DNA from: DASRTE01 sp035316885 | Lineage (GTDB): Bacteria; Actinomycetota; Actinomycetes; Jiangellales; Jiangellaceae | DNA length: 35,949 nt | Direction: 5' to 3' | Assembly: GCA_035316885.1 (NCBI GenBank) | Contig: DATHII010000288.1 | Coordinates: forward strand, 1-35,949 | Shown here: positions 21,540 through 31,833 of the stretch, piece by piece | Position numbering within the stretch: the first letter of the stretch is position 1 | Layout: each line of letters opens with the position of its first letter | Translations under genes and position numbers: made by a program | Notes under the pieces: generated by a model | Seen by the model: only the letters and a program-made list of their open reading frames with translations | Told to the model about the DNA's origin: nothing | Database searches by the model: none

Positions 21540-22713
21540 CGAGCCCAGCGGCGGAACGTGACGCGAACGCGGCGAGGGCCTCGAGCGGGCCACGTCCGAT
21601 GAAGCTGCGCCACGGCACGGCAATGGCCACTGCGATCAGCACGTGCCAGAGGTAGGTGTAGGGGACCGTCCGGGGGAGTGCGGTCGAGAGCAGGACGACG
21701 TGCAGCGTGTAGAGCGTGAAGGTCATGCTGCCGATCGCTGCGAGTGGCACGAGCATGCGCGCAGCGACCCGCGCCAACAGGAGCATCGCACCGAGCACCA
21801 CACATGACGTTCCGATCGTGTGCAGCAGGTCGAACGGGGATCCGGAGTGCGGGGCGACGACAGCGAGCCACCACCACGTCGAGGTCGGAGTCGTGCCGTA
21901 GAACGACGTGGTCACGGCGGTCTCGAGGACGCGATCGGCGAGCGGTGTAGCCGCAGCGCCGGCTGCTTCCAACTCCTTCAGCCCACCGCCGGGATGAAGT
22001 AGCCACCACGATGCGAACCAGGCCGTCACGGCGAGCAGTGCTCCGCCGAGCAACACGGTGCGGCTGACCCGTGGGCTGGTCAGAGCCAGGCGGCCGAGAC
22101 CCAGGCCGGCGAGCAGGTAGGCCGTCCATGTGAGCACCGGGTAATACCCGGTGACGGCCACCTCGCGGAGCAGATCGACAGGGTTCGCGAGGGCCTCCGG
22201 TGCCGGGGAGTTGAACGACTGCACCGGCATGAACGGCCGGATCGCCTGGCTGACCACCGGCGCCAGTACCGCCCACGCGGCGCCCAGCGGGAGCAGGACC
22301 CTCGCCGGAAGAGCCAGGAACGGCACTGCCACGACGAACAGCAGCGCGTAGAACACCAGGATAACCGCGACACCGGAGCGAAGCCCGCCCAGCTGAAGCC
22401 CGACGAGCAGCAGGACTCCGGCCCGGGCGAGCGTGCCGGCGGCGGCAGCCGCCAGCCGGCGACCACGCGGAGGAGTCGTCCCCCCACTGGCCAGGGCGAG
22501 CCCCACACCGGCCAGCACGGCGAACAACGCGGCGGAGCGGCCACTCGCGATCCGGTACGCCGCACTCACGGTGCCGTCCGCCGCCAGCATCGGCACGATG
22601 TGGATCGCCATCATCCCGATCAGCGCGATACCGCGGGCGGCGTCGACTCCGATCAGCCGTCGCGACGGGGTGCGGAGGGTTGTGGTCGTCGCGGCGGCTT
22701 CGGGGGTGCTCAC
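21511..22713 (-). CDS. Multipass membrane protein, HGSNAT/DUF418-like putative acyltransferase
   Basis: The 400-residue protein opens with RRLIGVDAARGIALIGMMAIHIVPM, the first-helix signature of heparan-alpha-glucosaminide N-acetyltransferase-like (DUF1624) and DUF418 proteins. It then shows about ten hydrophobic helices. The C-terminal part has the DUF418 pattern, with PFDLLHTIGTSCVVLGA, IGSMTFTLYTLHVVLLS and WRSFIGRGPLEALAAF. The first helix and His38 (MMAIHIV) could take part in transmembrane acetyl transfer, as in HGSNAT, but the reaction here is unproven. The start GTG at 22713 overlaps the stop of a 47-residue membrane ORF by four bases (GTGA). Confidence 0.8.
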   Translation of the reverse strand: MSTPEAAATTTTLRTPSRRLIGVDAARGIALIGMMAIHIVPMLAADGTVSAAYRIASGRSAALFAVLAGVGLALASGGTTPPRGRRLAAAAAGTLARAGVLLLVGLQLGGLRSGVAVILVFYALLFVVAVPFLALPARVLLPLGAAWAVLAPVVSQAIRPFMPVQSFNSPAPEALANPVDLLREVAVTGYYPVLTWTAYLLAGLGLGRLALTSPRVSRTVLLGGALLAVTAWFASWWLLHPGGGLKELEAAGAAATPLADRVLETAVTTSFYGTTPTSTWWWLAVVAPHSGSPFDLLHTIGTSCVVLGAMLLLARVAARMLVPLAAIGSMTFTLYTLHVVLLSTALPRTVPYTYLWHVLIAVAIAVPWRSFIGRGPLEALAAFASRSAAGLVTDRPAIRR

Positions 22714-22853
22714 CAGACCAGGTCGGCGATCCAGCGGACCAGTGGTACGACGGCCGGAGCGGTCACCACCAGCAGCCCCACCGCGGCGAGCAGCGCCACG
22801 AGCCGGACGCGAACCGTTGGTCCGCCGGTGGAGTCGCGCATCTTCCGCAGCAC
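22710..22853 (-). CDS. Small single-span membrane protein, translationally coupled to the DUF418-like gene
   Basis: A 47-residue ORF begins at GTG 22853 (MLRKMRDSTGGPTVRVRLVA) and has one hydrophobic helix (about 17-39, LVALLAAVGLLVVTAPAVVPLV) followed by RWIADLVW. Its TGA overlaps the GTG of the next gene in the GTGA arrangement. Upstream on the minus strand, TACGCT (22860-22865) sits six bases from the start codon, a typical leaderless -10. The overlap and promoter position are the evidence that it is real; no family is recognised. Confidence 0.55.
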   Translation of the reverse strand: MLRKMRDSTGGPTVRVRLVALLAAVGLLVVTAPAVVPLVRWIADLVW

Positions 22854-22933
22854 GAACCCAGCGTAGGTGCCGACGGCCGCGGAGGGGATCCGGAATGTGT
22901 GGCGTAGTCCGGCCGTTGAAATGAGTGACCTAA

Positions 22934-22954
22934 GTTGAGCCTGACCGACTCAAG
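22934..22954 (+). promoter_or_regulatory. HspR operator (HAIR element 1) upstream of dnaK
   Basis: GTTGAGC, seven bases, ACTCAAG matches the HAIR consensus CTTGAGT-N7-ACTCAAG at 12 of 14 positions. It lies just upstream of the -35 of the dnaK promoter and should be bound by HspR, encoded by the last gene of this operon. Confidence 0.92.
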
Positions 22955-22961
22955 GTGAAGT

Positions 22962-22989
22962 TTGACAGCCGGCCACGACCGGCCATACT
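22962..22989 (+). promoter_or_regulatory. dnaK operon promoter
   Basis: TTGACA (22962-22967) is a consensus -35. CATACT (22984-22989) is a good -10, 16 bases downstream. The -10 runs into the second HAIR element, so HspR bound there would exclude RNA polymerase. Confidence 0.8.
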
Positions 22990-23008
22990 TGAGCGCGAGT
23001 CGCTCAAT
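22988..23008 (+). promoter_or_regulatory. HspR operator (HAIR element 2) over the dnaK start region
   Basis: CTTGAGC, seven bases, GCTCAAT is a second HAIR inverted repeat. It overlaps the end of the -10 and the expected transcription start. The dnaK ribosome-binding site GGAGG follows at about 23026-23030. Confidence 0.9.
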
Positions 23009-23039
23009 CGAGAAGACGTCTCTTCGGAGGTAACGCATC

Positions 23040-24941
23040 ATGGCACGAGCCGTAGGCATCGATCTCGGGACGACGAACTCCGTCGTTGCCGTCCTCGAAG
23101 GTGGCGAGCCCACCGTCATCGCAAACGCCGAGGGATCGCGGACCACTCCGTCGGTCGTCGCGTTCGCGAAGAACGGCGAGATCCTCGTCGGCGAGGTCGC
23201 GAAGCGCCAGGCGGTCACCAACGTCGACCGCACGATCCGGTCGGTCAAGCGCCACATGGGTAGCGACTGGAGCGCAGAGATCGACGGTAAGACCTTCACC
23301 GCACAGCAGATCTCCGCGTTCGTGCTGCAGAAGCTCAAGCGCGACGCCGAGGCCTACCTCGGCGAGACCATCACCGACGCCGTGGTCACCACGCCGGCGT
23401 ACTTCAACGACGCCCAGCGCCAGGCGACGAAGGAGGCCGGTGAGATTGCGGGCCTCAACGTCCTGCGTATCGTCAACGAGCCCACCGCAGCCGCGCTGGC
23501 GTACGGCCTGGACAAGGGCGAGAAGGACCAGACGATCCTCGTCTTCGACCTCGGTGGCGGCACCTTCGACGTGTCCCTGCTCGAGATCGGCGAGGGCGTC
23601 GTCGAGGTCAAGGCCACCAGCGGCGACAACCACCTCGGTGGCGACGACTGGGACCAGAAGGTCGTCGACTGGCTGGTCGAGCGGGTCCGGGCGAGCCACG
23701 GCATCGATCTGGCCAAGGACAAGATCGCCATGCAGCGGGTACGCGAGGCTGCCGAGCGGGCGAAGATCGAACTGTCGTCCAGCACGCAGACCTCGATCTC
23801 GCTGCCCTATATCGCCCAGGACGCCGAAAAGAACCCCGTCCACGTCGACGAGGCCCTGTCGCGAGCCCAGTTCGAGCAGATGACAACCGATCTGCTGGCC
23901 CGCTGCAAGTCCCCGTTCGAGCAGGTCATCCGCGACATCAGCATCTCGGTCGACGCGATCGACCACGTCGTGCTCGTCGGTGGATCTACCCGGATGCCCG
24001 CCGTGGTCGACCTGGTCCGCCAGCTGACCGGCGGCAAGGAGCCCAACAAGGGTGTCAACCCCGACGAGGTCGTCGCTGTCGGTGCCAGCCTGCAGGCCGG
24101 TGTTCTCCGCGGCGAGGTCAAGGACGTCCTGCTGCTGGATGTCACCCCGCTCTCCCTGGGCATCGAGACCAAGGGCGGCGTGATGACGAAGATCATCGAG
24201 CGCAACACGACGATCCCGACCAAGCGCTCCGAAGTCTTCACCACAGCCGACGACAATCAGCCTTCGGTGATGATCCAGGTCTACCAGGGCGAACGCGAGA
24301 TGGCCCGCAGCAACAAGGCGCTGGGCAACTTCGAGCTCACCGGCCTGCCGGCCGCTCCGCGCGGTGTCCCGCAGATCGAGGTCACCTTCGACATCGACGC
24401 CAACGGCATCATGCACGTATCCGCGAAGGACCTGGGCACGGGTAAGGAGCAGTCGATGACGGTCACGGGCGGCTCGTCGCTGCCCAAGGAGGACATCGAG
24501 CGGATGATGCGCGAGGCCGAGGAGTACGCCGAGGAGGACCGCGCCCGCCGCGAGGCCGCCGAGACGCGTAACCAGGCCGAGGGGCTGGTCTACCAGACCG
24601 AGAAGTTCCTCGGCGACAACGCCGAGAAGGTCGGCACACTGTCCGCCGAGGTCCGCTCCGATGTCGACTCGGCGCTCGCCGACCTGAAGAAGGCGCTCGA
24701 GGGCAACGACGACGCGGCGGTCAAGTCCGGCACCGAGCGGCTCGCCACCGCGAGCCAGGCGCTGGGCGCCGCGATGTACGCCAACGCGACGCCGTCCGAC
24801 GCCGCGGGTTCCGGACCGTTCGACGGATCGGACGCCGGTGCCGCCGCCGGCACCACCGACGTCGCCGACGACGCCGCGTCCGGTTCCGAGGAGGATGTCG
24901 TCGAGGCCGAGATCGTCGACGAGGAGAAGGGGGAGAAGTGA
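23040..24941 (+). CDS. dnaK: Molecular chaperone DnaK (Hsp70)
   Basis: The 633-residue ATP-dependent cytosolic chaperone begins MARAVGIDLGTTNSVVAVLE, with the phosphate-1 motif in IDLGTTNS. Other ATPase signatures are VVTTPAYFNDAQRQATKEAG, the phosphate-2 region VFDLGGGTFDVSLLEIG and VLVGGSTRMPAVVDLV. The hydrophobic linker KDVLLLDVTPLSLGIETKGG joins the substrate-binding domain. The lid is helical, and the C-terminal tail is Gly/Ala/Asp-rich, ending EEDVVEAEIVDEEKGEK, related to the usual acidic EEVVDAEIVDD-type terminus. It is first in dnaK-grpE-dnaJ-hspR. Two HAIR operators flank its promoter, so expression should rise on heat shock when HspR releases. The grpE start overlaps its stop by four bases. 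Confidence 0.98.
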   Translation: MARAVGIDLGTTNSVVAVLEGGEPTVIANAEGSRTTPSVVAFAKNGEILVGEVAKRQAVTNVDRTIRSVKRHMGSDWSAEIDGKTFTAQQISAFVLQKLKRDAEAYLGETITDAVVTTPAYFNDAQRQATKEAGEIAGLNVLRIVNEPTAAALAYGLDKGEKDQTILVFDLGGGTFDVSLLEIGEGVVEVKATSGDNHLGGDDWDQKVVDWLVERVRASHGIDLAKDKIAMQRVREAAERAKIELSSSTQTSISLPYIAQDAEKNPVHVDEALSRAQFEQMTTDLLARCKSPFEQVIRDISISVDAIDHVVLVGGSTRMPAVVDLVRQLTGGKEPNKGVNPDEVVAVGASLQAGVLRGEVKDVLLLDVTPLSLGIETKGGVMTKIIERNTTIPTKRSEVFTTADDNQPSVMIQVYQGEREMARSNKALGNFELTGLPAAPRGVPQIEVTFDIDANGIMHVSAKDLGTGKEQSMTVTGGSSLPKEDIERMMREAEEYAEEDRARREAAETRNQAEGLVYQTEKFLGDNAEKVGTLSAEVRSDVDSALADLKKALEGNDDAAVKSGTERLATASQALGAAMYANATPSDAAGSGPFDGSDAGAAAGTTDVADDAASGSEEDVVEAEIVDEEKGEK

Positions 24942-25597
24942 CGGATCGTGACCAGCCCGCCGGGCCCGACGAGCCGGTCGGCCCTGTGGTCCGGGACCGC
25001 CGTCGCCTCGACCCCGAGACCGGACAGGTGAGAGATCCGAGCCCGCCCCCGAGTACGTCGACACCGGCAGGTGCCGGTGTCGACGGCGTGGGAGAGGGTG
25101 ACCAGGATGCGGCGCTCGCCGCCGCTCGCACCGAGGCCGCCGAGCGTCTGGACGATCTGCGCCGTCTGCAGGCCGAGTACGTCAACTACCGCCGCCGTGT
25201 CGAGCGCGACCGTGAGGTCGTCCGCGAGAGCGCGGTCGCGTCGGCGCTCGGTGAGCTGCTCGGCGTTCTCGACGACATCGGCCGGGCGCGCGAGCACGGC
25301 GATCTCACCGGCGCGTTCCGGTCGGTGGGCGAGGCGCTCGAGGCAGCCACCTCGAAGCTGGGGCTGGTGCGCTTTGGCGAACCCGGCGATGTCTTCGACC
25401 CGACCGTGCACGAGGCACTCATGCACGAGTACTCCGACGAGGTCACCGAGCCGACGTGCACGCAGGTGCTCATGCCCGGCTACCGGTTCGGCGACCGGCT
25501 CATTCGGGCGGCCCGAGTGGCCGTCGCCGAACCCACCGAGGCACTGCCGAACCCCGCTGAGGCGGACAATTCGGCCAGGGGTGACACTGACGACTGA
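24938..25597 (+). CDS. grpE: Nucleotide exchange factor GrpE
   Basis: The 219-residue protein is the nucleotide exchange factor that releases ADP from DnaK. A disordered Pro/Asp-rich N-terminus (1-58) precedes the long dimerisation helix (about 60-110), with RLDDLRRLQAEYVNYRRRVERDRE as the recognisable core. The four-helix bundle follows (ASALGELLGVLDDIGRAREHGDL), then the C-terminal beta wing VFDPTVHEALMHEYSDEV and VLMPGYRFGDRLIRAARVAVAEP. The GTG start shares four bases with the dnaK stop (GTGA), giving translational coupling. dnaJ follows after 24 bases with its own ribosome-binding site. Confidence 0.97.
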   Translation: MTDRDQPAGPDEPVGPVVRDRRRLDPETGQVRDPSPPPSTSTPAGAGVDGVGEGDQDAALAAARTEAAERLDDLRRLQAEYVNYRRRVERDREVVRESAVASALGELLGVLDDIGRAREHGDLTGAFRSVGEALEAATSKLGLVRFGEPGDVFDPTVHEALMHEYSDEVTEPTCTQVLMPGYRFGDRLIRAARVAVAEPTEALPNPAEADNSARGDTDD

Positions 25598-25621
25598 TCG
25601 ACCACGGGAGGAGGGACGCCG

Positions 25622-26788
25622 ATGAGCACGAAGGACTGGCTCGAGAAGGACTACTACAAGATCCTCGGCGTTCCGAAGGACGCCGATGCCGCTGCGGTGA
25701 AGAAGGCGTACCGTACTCTCGCCCGTGATCTCCACCCCGACCACAACTCCTCGGACAAGGCGGCCGAGACGCGGTTCAAGGAGGTGTCGGAGGCGTACTC
25801 CGTGCTGTCCAACCCGGAGAAGCGCAAGGAGTACGACGAGGCCCGCTCGCTGTTCGGCAGTGGTTTCCGGGTCCCGAGCGGCGCGGGCGGGTCGACCGGT
25901 GGTTCGTTCAACTTCGACCTCGGCGACCTGTTCGGCAGCCCAACCGGCGGCCAGGGGGGCGGCGGGGGGATCGGCGACGTCTTCGGCGGTCTGTTCGGCC
26001 AGCGCACCCGTACCACCCAGCCACGCCGGGGTGCCGACGTCGAGAGCGAGGTGACGATCGGCTTCAGCGAGGCCGTCGACGGGGTCACCGTGCCGCTGCG
26101 GATGACCAGCGCATCCGCGTGCACGGCCTGCGCGGGCACCGGGGCTCGTGCCGGCACCGTTCCGCGCGTGTGCCCCACCTGCTCCGGCACCGGGCACACC
26201 AGCACCAACGCCGGCCGCTTCTCGCTGTCCGAGCCGTGCCGCGAGTGCAAGGGCCGGGGGCTTGTCGTCGACGACCCGTGCCCGGTCTGCAATGGCTCAG
26301 GGCGCGGGACGACCAGCCGGGTCATGCAGGTTCGCATCCCGGCCGGGGTCCGTGAGGGGCAACGGATTCGCCTCAAGGGCAAGGGTGCGCCGGGCGAACG
26401 CGGCGGGCCGGCGGGCGATCTGTACGTCACGGTGCACGTGTCTCCACACCCAGTCTTCGGTCGCCGCGGCGAGCATCTGACGGTGACCGTTCCCGTGACC
26501 TTCCCGGAGGCCACGCTCGGCGCCGAGATCAAGGTGCCGACGCTCAACGGTGTTCCGGTGACGCTGAAACTGCCGGCGGGCACGCCGAACGGCCGTACCT
26601 TCCGCGTCCGCGGTCGCGGCGCGAGCCGGTCCGACGGCACGCGGGGGGACCTGCTCGTCAGCATCGAGATCATGGTTCCCCAGCGGGTCGACGGCCAGGC
26701 CAAGGAGGCGCTCGAGACCTTCCGGGAAGCGACGTCAGGCGACGACGTCCGGGCCGATCTCATGCGCATGGTCGAGAAGAGCGGCTGA
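25622..26788 (+). CDS. dnaJ: Co-chaperone DnaJ (type I, zinc-finger Hsp40)
   Basis: The 388-residue protein stimulates DnaK ATPase and delivers unfolded clients. The J domain spans about 8-75, with HPD at 38-40 in ARDLHPDHN. A Gly/Phe-rich linker (about 77-130, with GGQGGGGGIGDVFGGLFG) follows. The zinc-binding domain has four CxxCxGxG-type repeats from Cys167: CTACAGTGARAG, CPTCSGTGHT, CRECKGRGLV and CPVCNGSGRG. C-terminal client-binding domains begin with IPAGVREGQRIRLKGKG. The ribosome-binding site GGAGGAGGG precedes the ATG. Being the dnaK-operon copy next to hspR, it corresponds to actinobacterial DnaJ1. Confidence 0.97.
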   Translation: MSTKDWLEKDYYKILGVPKDADAAAVKKAYRTLARDLHPDHNSSDKAAETRFKEVSEAYSVLSNPEKRKEYDEARSLFGSGFRVPSGAGGSTGGSFNFDLGDLFGSPTGGQGGGGGIGDVFGGLFGQRTRTTQPRRGADVESEVTIGFSEAVDGVTVPLRMTSASACTACAGTGARAGTVPRVCPTCSGTGHTSTNAGRFSLSEPCRECKGRGLVVDDPCPVCNGSGRGTTSRVMQVRIPAGVREGQRIRLKGKGAPGERGGPAGDLYVTVHVSPHPVFGRRGEHLTVTVPVTFPEATLGAEIKVPTLNGVPVTLKLPAGTPNGRTFRVRGRGASRSDGTRGDLLVSIEIMVPQRVDGQAKEALETFREATSGDDVRADLMRMVEKSG

Positions 26789-26790
26789 TC

Positions 26791-27198
26791 ATGGATGCCG
26801 GCAGCCGTTTCGTCGTGACCATGTCGGGTGCCGCCCGTCTGGTCCGCGACGACGAACCCATCTACGTGATCTCTGTTGCCGCCGAGATGGCCGGCATGCA
26901 CCCACAGACCTTGCGGCAGTACGACCGGCTCGGGCTGGTGTCGCCCGGACGATCTGTGGGAGGTGGACGCCGCTACTCGCTGCGCGACGTGGAGCTCCTT
27001 CGCGAAGTGCAGCGGCTCTCGCAGGACGACGGCGTCAACCTCGCCGGCATCAAGCGGATACTCGAACTCGAAGCCCAGGCCGATGCGCTTCGCGAACGGT
27101 TGGCCGAGCTCGGCGCCGAGTACTCCTGGCTTGCCGCCCGGCTCTCGATGTCGTCGCACCTGCTGACGCGGTGGCCGACACCGCGCATGCTCACCTGA
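26791..27198 (+). CDS. hspR: HspR, MerR-family repressor of the heat-shock regulon
   Basis: The 135-residue protein carries a MerR-type winged helix at about 24-90: YVISVAAEMAGMHPQTLRQYDRLGLVSPGR, then the wing GGRRYSLRDVELLREVQRLSQDDGVNLAGIKRIL. A short coiled coil (AQADALRERLAELGAEYSW) follows. It lacks the metal- or drug-binding domain of MerR sensors, as is normal for HspR. It binds HAIR repeats, three of which occur here (two at dnaK, one at clpB), with DnaK as co-repressor in characterised Streptomyces. The first ATG lies two bases after the dnaJ stop; an in-frame ATG at 26821 would remove ten residues and cannot be excluded. Confidence 0.95.
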   Translation: MDAGSRFVVTMSGAARLVRDDEPIYVISVAAEMAGMHPQTLRQYDRLGLVSPGRSVGGGRRYSLRDVELLREVQRLSQDDGVNLAGIKRILELEAQADALRERLAELGAEYSWLAARLSMSSHLLTRWPTPRMLT

Positions 27199-27218
27199 TC
27201 ACAGCGCAGGTCGGTCCG

Positions 27219-27629
27219 TTACGCCGCGAGCAGGCCAATCCCGAGGGTGATGACGCCGGCTGCCAGGAAGACCGCACCGATCCATACCAGCCAGACGAGT
27301 CCGTTCGGCTTGGTGCGGCCAGCGCCCGTGGAGGACAGGAAGAACCCCGCGGGCATGAGGATCGCGGCCAACGGCACGCCGGATCGTGCCACCCAACCGA
27401 CGAAGCCGTCCAGCGTCGTGGCGTCGGTCAGAATCGCCCCGACCAGGCCGAGTGTGACCAGCGCGCCCGCCATGCCGTGGCCGGCCCGCGCGAAAGACCG
27501 CTGGAACTCTGTGGTCGGCACGTCGCCAGTCGCGATCCTGGTGAGGAACCAACCACCGAACTCGATGGTCACCACAGCGAGCACGAGGATGCCGGCCAGG
27601 CTGGTCGCTTCGGTGCTGAGCTCGAGCAT
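27219..27629 (-). CDS. Four-helix membrane protein of unknown function
   Basis: ATG 27629 is preceded by GAGGAGG and yields 136 residues; an in-frame ATG twelve codons upstream has no such site. Four hydrophobic helices are predicted at about 10-30, 48-68, 73-98 and 110-134. The first loop reads FLTRIATGDVPTTEFQRSFARAGHGMAGA, with a conserved-looking RAGHGHAG-type segment (RAGHGMAG here) at 48-54 that recalls small actinobacterial membrane proteins. I do not assign a function. It is convergent with hspR, 20 bases apart. Upstream are two near-palindromic ACGT-centred sites. Confidence 0.75.
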   Translation of the reverse strand: MLELSTEATSLAGILVLAVVTIEFGGWFLTRIATGDVPTTEFQRSFARAGHGMAGALVTLGLVGAILTDATTLDGFVGWVARSGVPLAAILMPAGFFLSSTGAGRTKPNGLVWLVWIGAVFLAAGVITLGIGLLAA

Positions 27630-27647
27630 GGGAACCTCCTCGAACCG

Positions 27648-27683
27648 GTGACGTAACGTCGTCAAACAGCAGCGTCACGTTAC
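27648..27683. promoter_or_regulatory. Paired GTNACGTNAC-like palindromic sites upstream of the membrane-protein gene
   Basis: GTGACGTAAC (27648-27657) and GTCACGTTAC (27674-27683) are two ACGT-centred near-palindromes spaced 26 bases apart between the FAD-oxidase gene and the membrane-protein gene. Their position 19-54 bases before the start codon suits an operator for a TetR-like or similar dimer, but no regulator gene is adjacent. Confidence 0.35.
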
Positions 27684-27724
27684 CGTTGATCGTCGCCGGG
27701 CGGTGCGCCGTCAACTGAGACGAA

Positions 27725-29098
27725 TCAGGGAAGCAGCACGCCGGGGGACAGCATGCCGCGAGGGTCGAACGCACGCTTGACCGCCAGCATCGTCGCCACG
27801 TCCACAGCTGACCGGGTGAGCTCCATCCAGGGTCGCTTGGCCCGGCCGACGCCGTGCTCGGCGCTGATGCTGCCGCCGTGCTCGACCACCAGGCGCAGGA
27901 CGATGTCGGTGGCCTCGTCCGCCCGTGCGACCGGGACGCCGAGCAGGTTGACATGCGAGTTGCCCTCGGCCAGGTGACCGAACGTGATGACCGTGATGTC
28001 GGGAAGCAGCGCGCCGACGCGATCCCGCAACGCCGCCTCGAACGCCGCGTGACGAGGAATCGGGACGGCCACATCGAGCTTCACCGCAGGGCTGCCCAGG
28101 GCAACGGCCTCAGCGTTGACCGCCTCGGCGTGACCCTCCCGGTACGCCCACAGGCGGCCGCCCGGCCCGGGCTCGACGACCCCGTCACCGACCAGCGGGC
28201 CCAGGCCGGCGACGACATCCTCCTCGGATGCACCCGACGTCTCGACGAGCACGTACGTCGCATGGTCGTCGAGGAACGGCGCGCGCAGCCCCAGCCGTGA
28301 CCGGACGAGGGAGAGTCCCGCGGCGTGGAAGTACTCGGCCGCCTCCACGGTGAGCCCGGCCTGCCGCACGCCGGCGAGCACCTCGACGGCCGCGGCCAGT
28401 GACGGAACGCCGACCATCGCCACCTGCACGTGGGCGGGTGGCGTCACCAGCCGCATCAGCACCTTGGTGACGACACCGAGCGTGCCTTCGCTGCCGGCCA
28501 GCAGCCCGACCAGGTCGTAGCCCACGTTGTCCTTGGGCAATCCGGACAACCGGCTCAGCACCGACCCGTCAGCCAGCACGGCCTCGATGCCGAGCAGCTG
28601 GGTACGGGTGGTCCCATGCCTGACGACCCGCAGGCCGCCCGCGTTGGTAGCGACGACGCCGCCCAGGGTCGCCGACTCACGCGCGGCAAGGTCGATGCCC
28701 AGCATCAGGCCGACCGACGCCGCGGCGTCCTGGGCAGTGGACACGGTGACGCCGGCACCGGCGGTCAGGGTGCGCCCGACGGGATCCACCGATTCGACCG
28801 TGTCCAGCCGCCGCAGGCTGAGCACGACTTCGCCGTCGAGCGGGATCGAGCCCCCGACCAGGCCGGTGTTGCCCCCTTGGGGCACGAGCGGGACCCCGGC
28901 GCCGGCGCAAGCGCGAACGACCTCGGCGACCTCGGCTGTCGAGCCGGGCCGCACCACCGCCGTCGTGACACCTTCCCAGCGGCCGGTCCAGTCGGTGCGG
29001 TAGCCCTTGGTCACCGCGTCGTCGGTCAGCACGTGGGCCGCGCCGACGGCGTCGACCAGCCGCGCGATCAGCGGGCCATGCCGCTGGGACCCGGGCAT
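27725..29098 (-). CDS. FAD-linked oxidase, D-lactate/2-hydroxyacid dehydrogenase family (GlcD-like)
   Basis: The 457-residue flavoenzyme belongs to the VAO/PCMH fold with an FAD-oxidase C domain. The FAD domain has the pyrophosphate loop VPLVPQGGNTGLVGGSIP (about 70-87), TLTAGAGVTVSTAQDAA and the signature SATLGGVVATNAGGLRVVRHGTTRTQLLG. The C-terminal substrate domain has VITFGHLAEGNSHVNLLG with the metal-binding His, and HGGSISAEHGVGRAKRPWM with further His and Glu ligands. Such enzymes oxidise D-2-hydroxyacids (D-lactate, glycolate or D-2-hydroxyglutarate), passing electrons to ETF or quinone. The substrate cannot be chosen from sequence, but an EtfD-like acceptor protein is encoded at 2061-4262. 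The ATG is at 29098. Confidence 0.9.
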   Translation of the reverse strand: MPGSQRHGPLIARLVDAVGAAHVLTDDAVTKGYRTDWTGRWEGVTTAVVRPGSTAEVAEVVRACAGAGVPLVPQGGNTGLVGGSIPLDGEVVLSLRRLDTVESVDPVGRTLTAGAGVTVSTAQDAAASVGLMLGIDLAARESATLGGVVATNAGGLRVVRHGTTRTQLLGIEAVLADGSVLSRLSGLPKDNVGYDLVGLLAGSEGTLGVVTKVLMRLVTPPAHVQVAMVGVPSLAAAVEVLAGVRQAGLTVEAAEYFHAAGLSLVRSRLGLRAPFLDDHATYVLVETSGASEEDVVAGLGPLVGDGVVEPGPGGRLWAYREGHAEAVNAEAVALGSPAVKLDVAVPIPRHAAFEAALRDRVGALLPDITVITFGHLAEGNSHVNLLGVPVARADEATDIVLRLVVEHGGSISAEHGVGRAKRPWMELTRSAVDVATMLAVKRAFDPRGMLSPGVLLP

Positions 29099-29170
29099 GC
29101 GTCCACCCTGTCACCTGTGTCGACGAGTGGGCATCCTTCCGGTTGCGGACGTCCGGTCTGGTACGGCAGA

Positions 29171-29191
29171 GTTGAGCGGAGCAGACTCAAG
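29171..29191 (+). promoter_or_regulatory. HspR operator (HAIR element 3) upstream of clpB
   Basis: GTTGAGC, seven bases, ACTCAAG has the same half-sites as HAIR element 1 of dnaK. It lies 42 bases upstream of the clpB start codon, which places clpB in the HspR regulon, as known in Streptomyces and mycobacteria. Confidence 0.92.
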
Positions 29192-29232
29192 GTTAGGCAG
29201 CTTGTGGCAAGCAGACACGCACAGGGAGAACG

Positions 29233-31821
<2,589 letters not shown>

Positions 31822-31833
31822 CCGGACCGACGA

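Noticed and set aside
25654..27159. 501-codon minus-strand frame across dnaJ and hspR
   Set aside because: It is antisense to two clearly recognised genes with conserved domains; no domain is visible in it.
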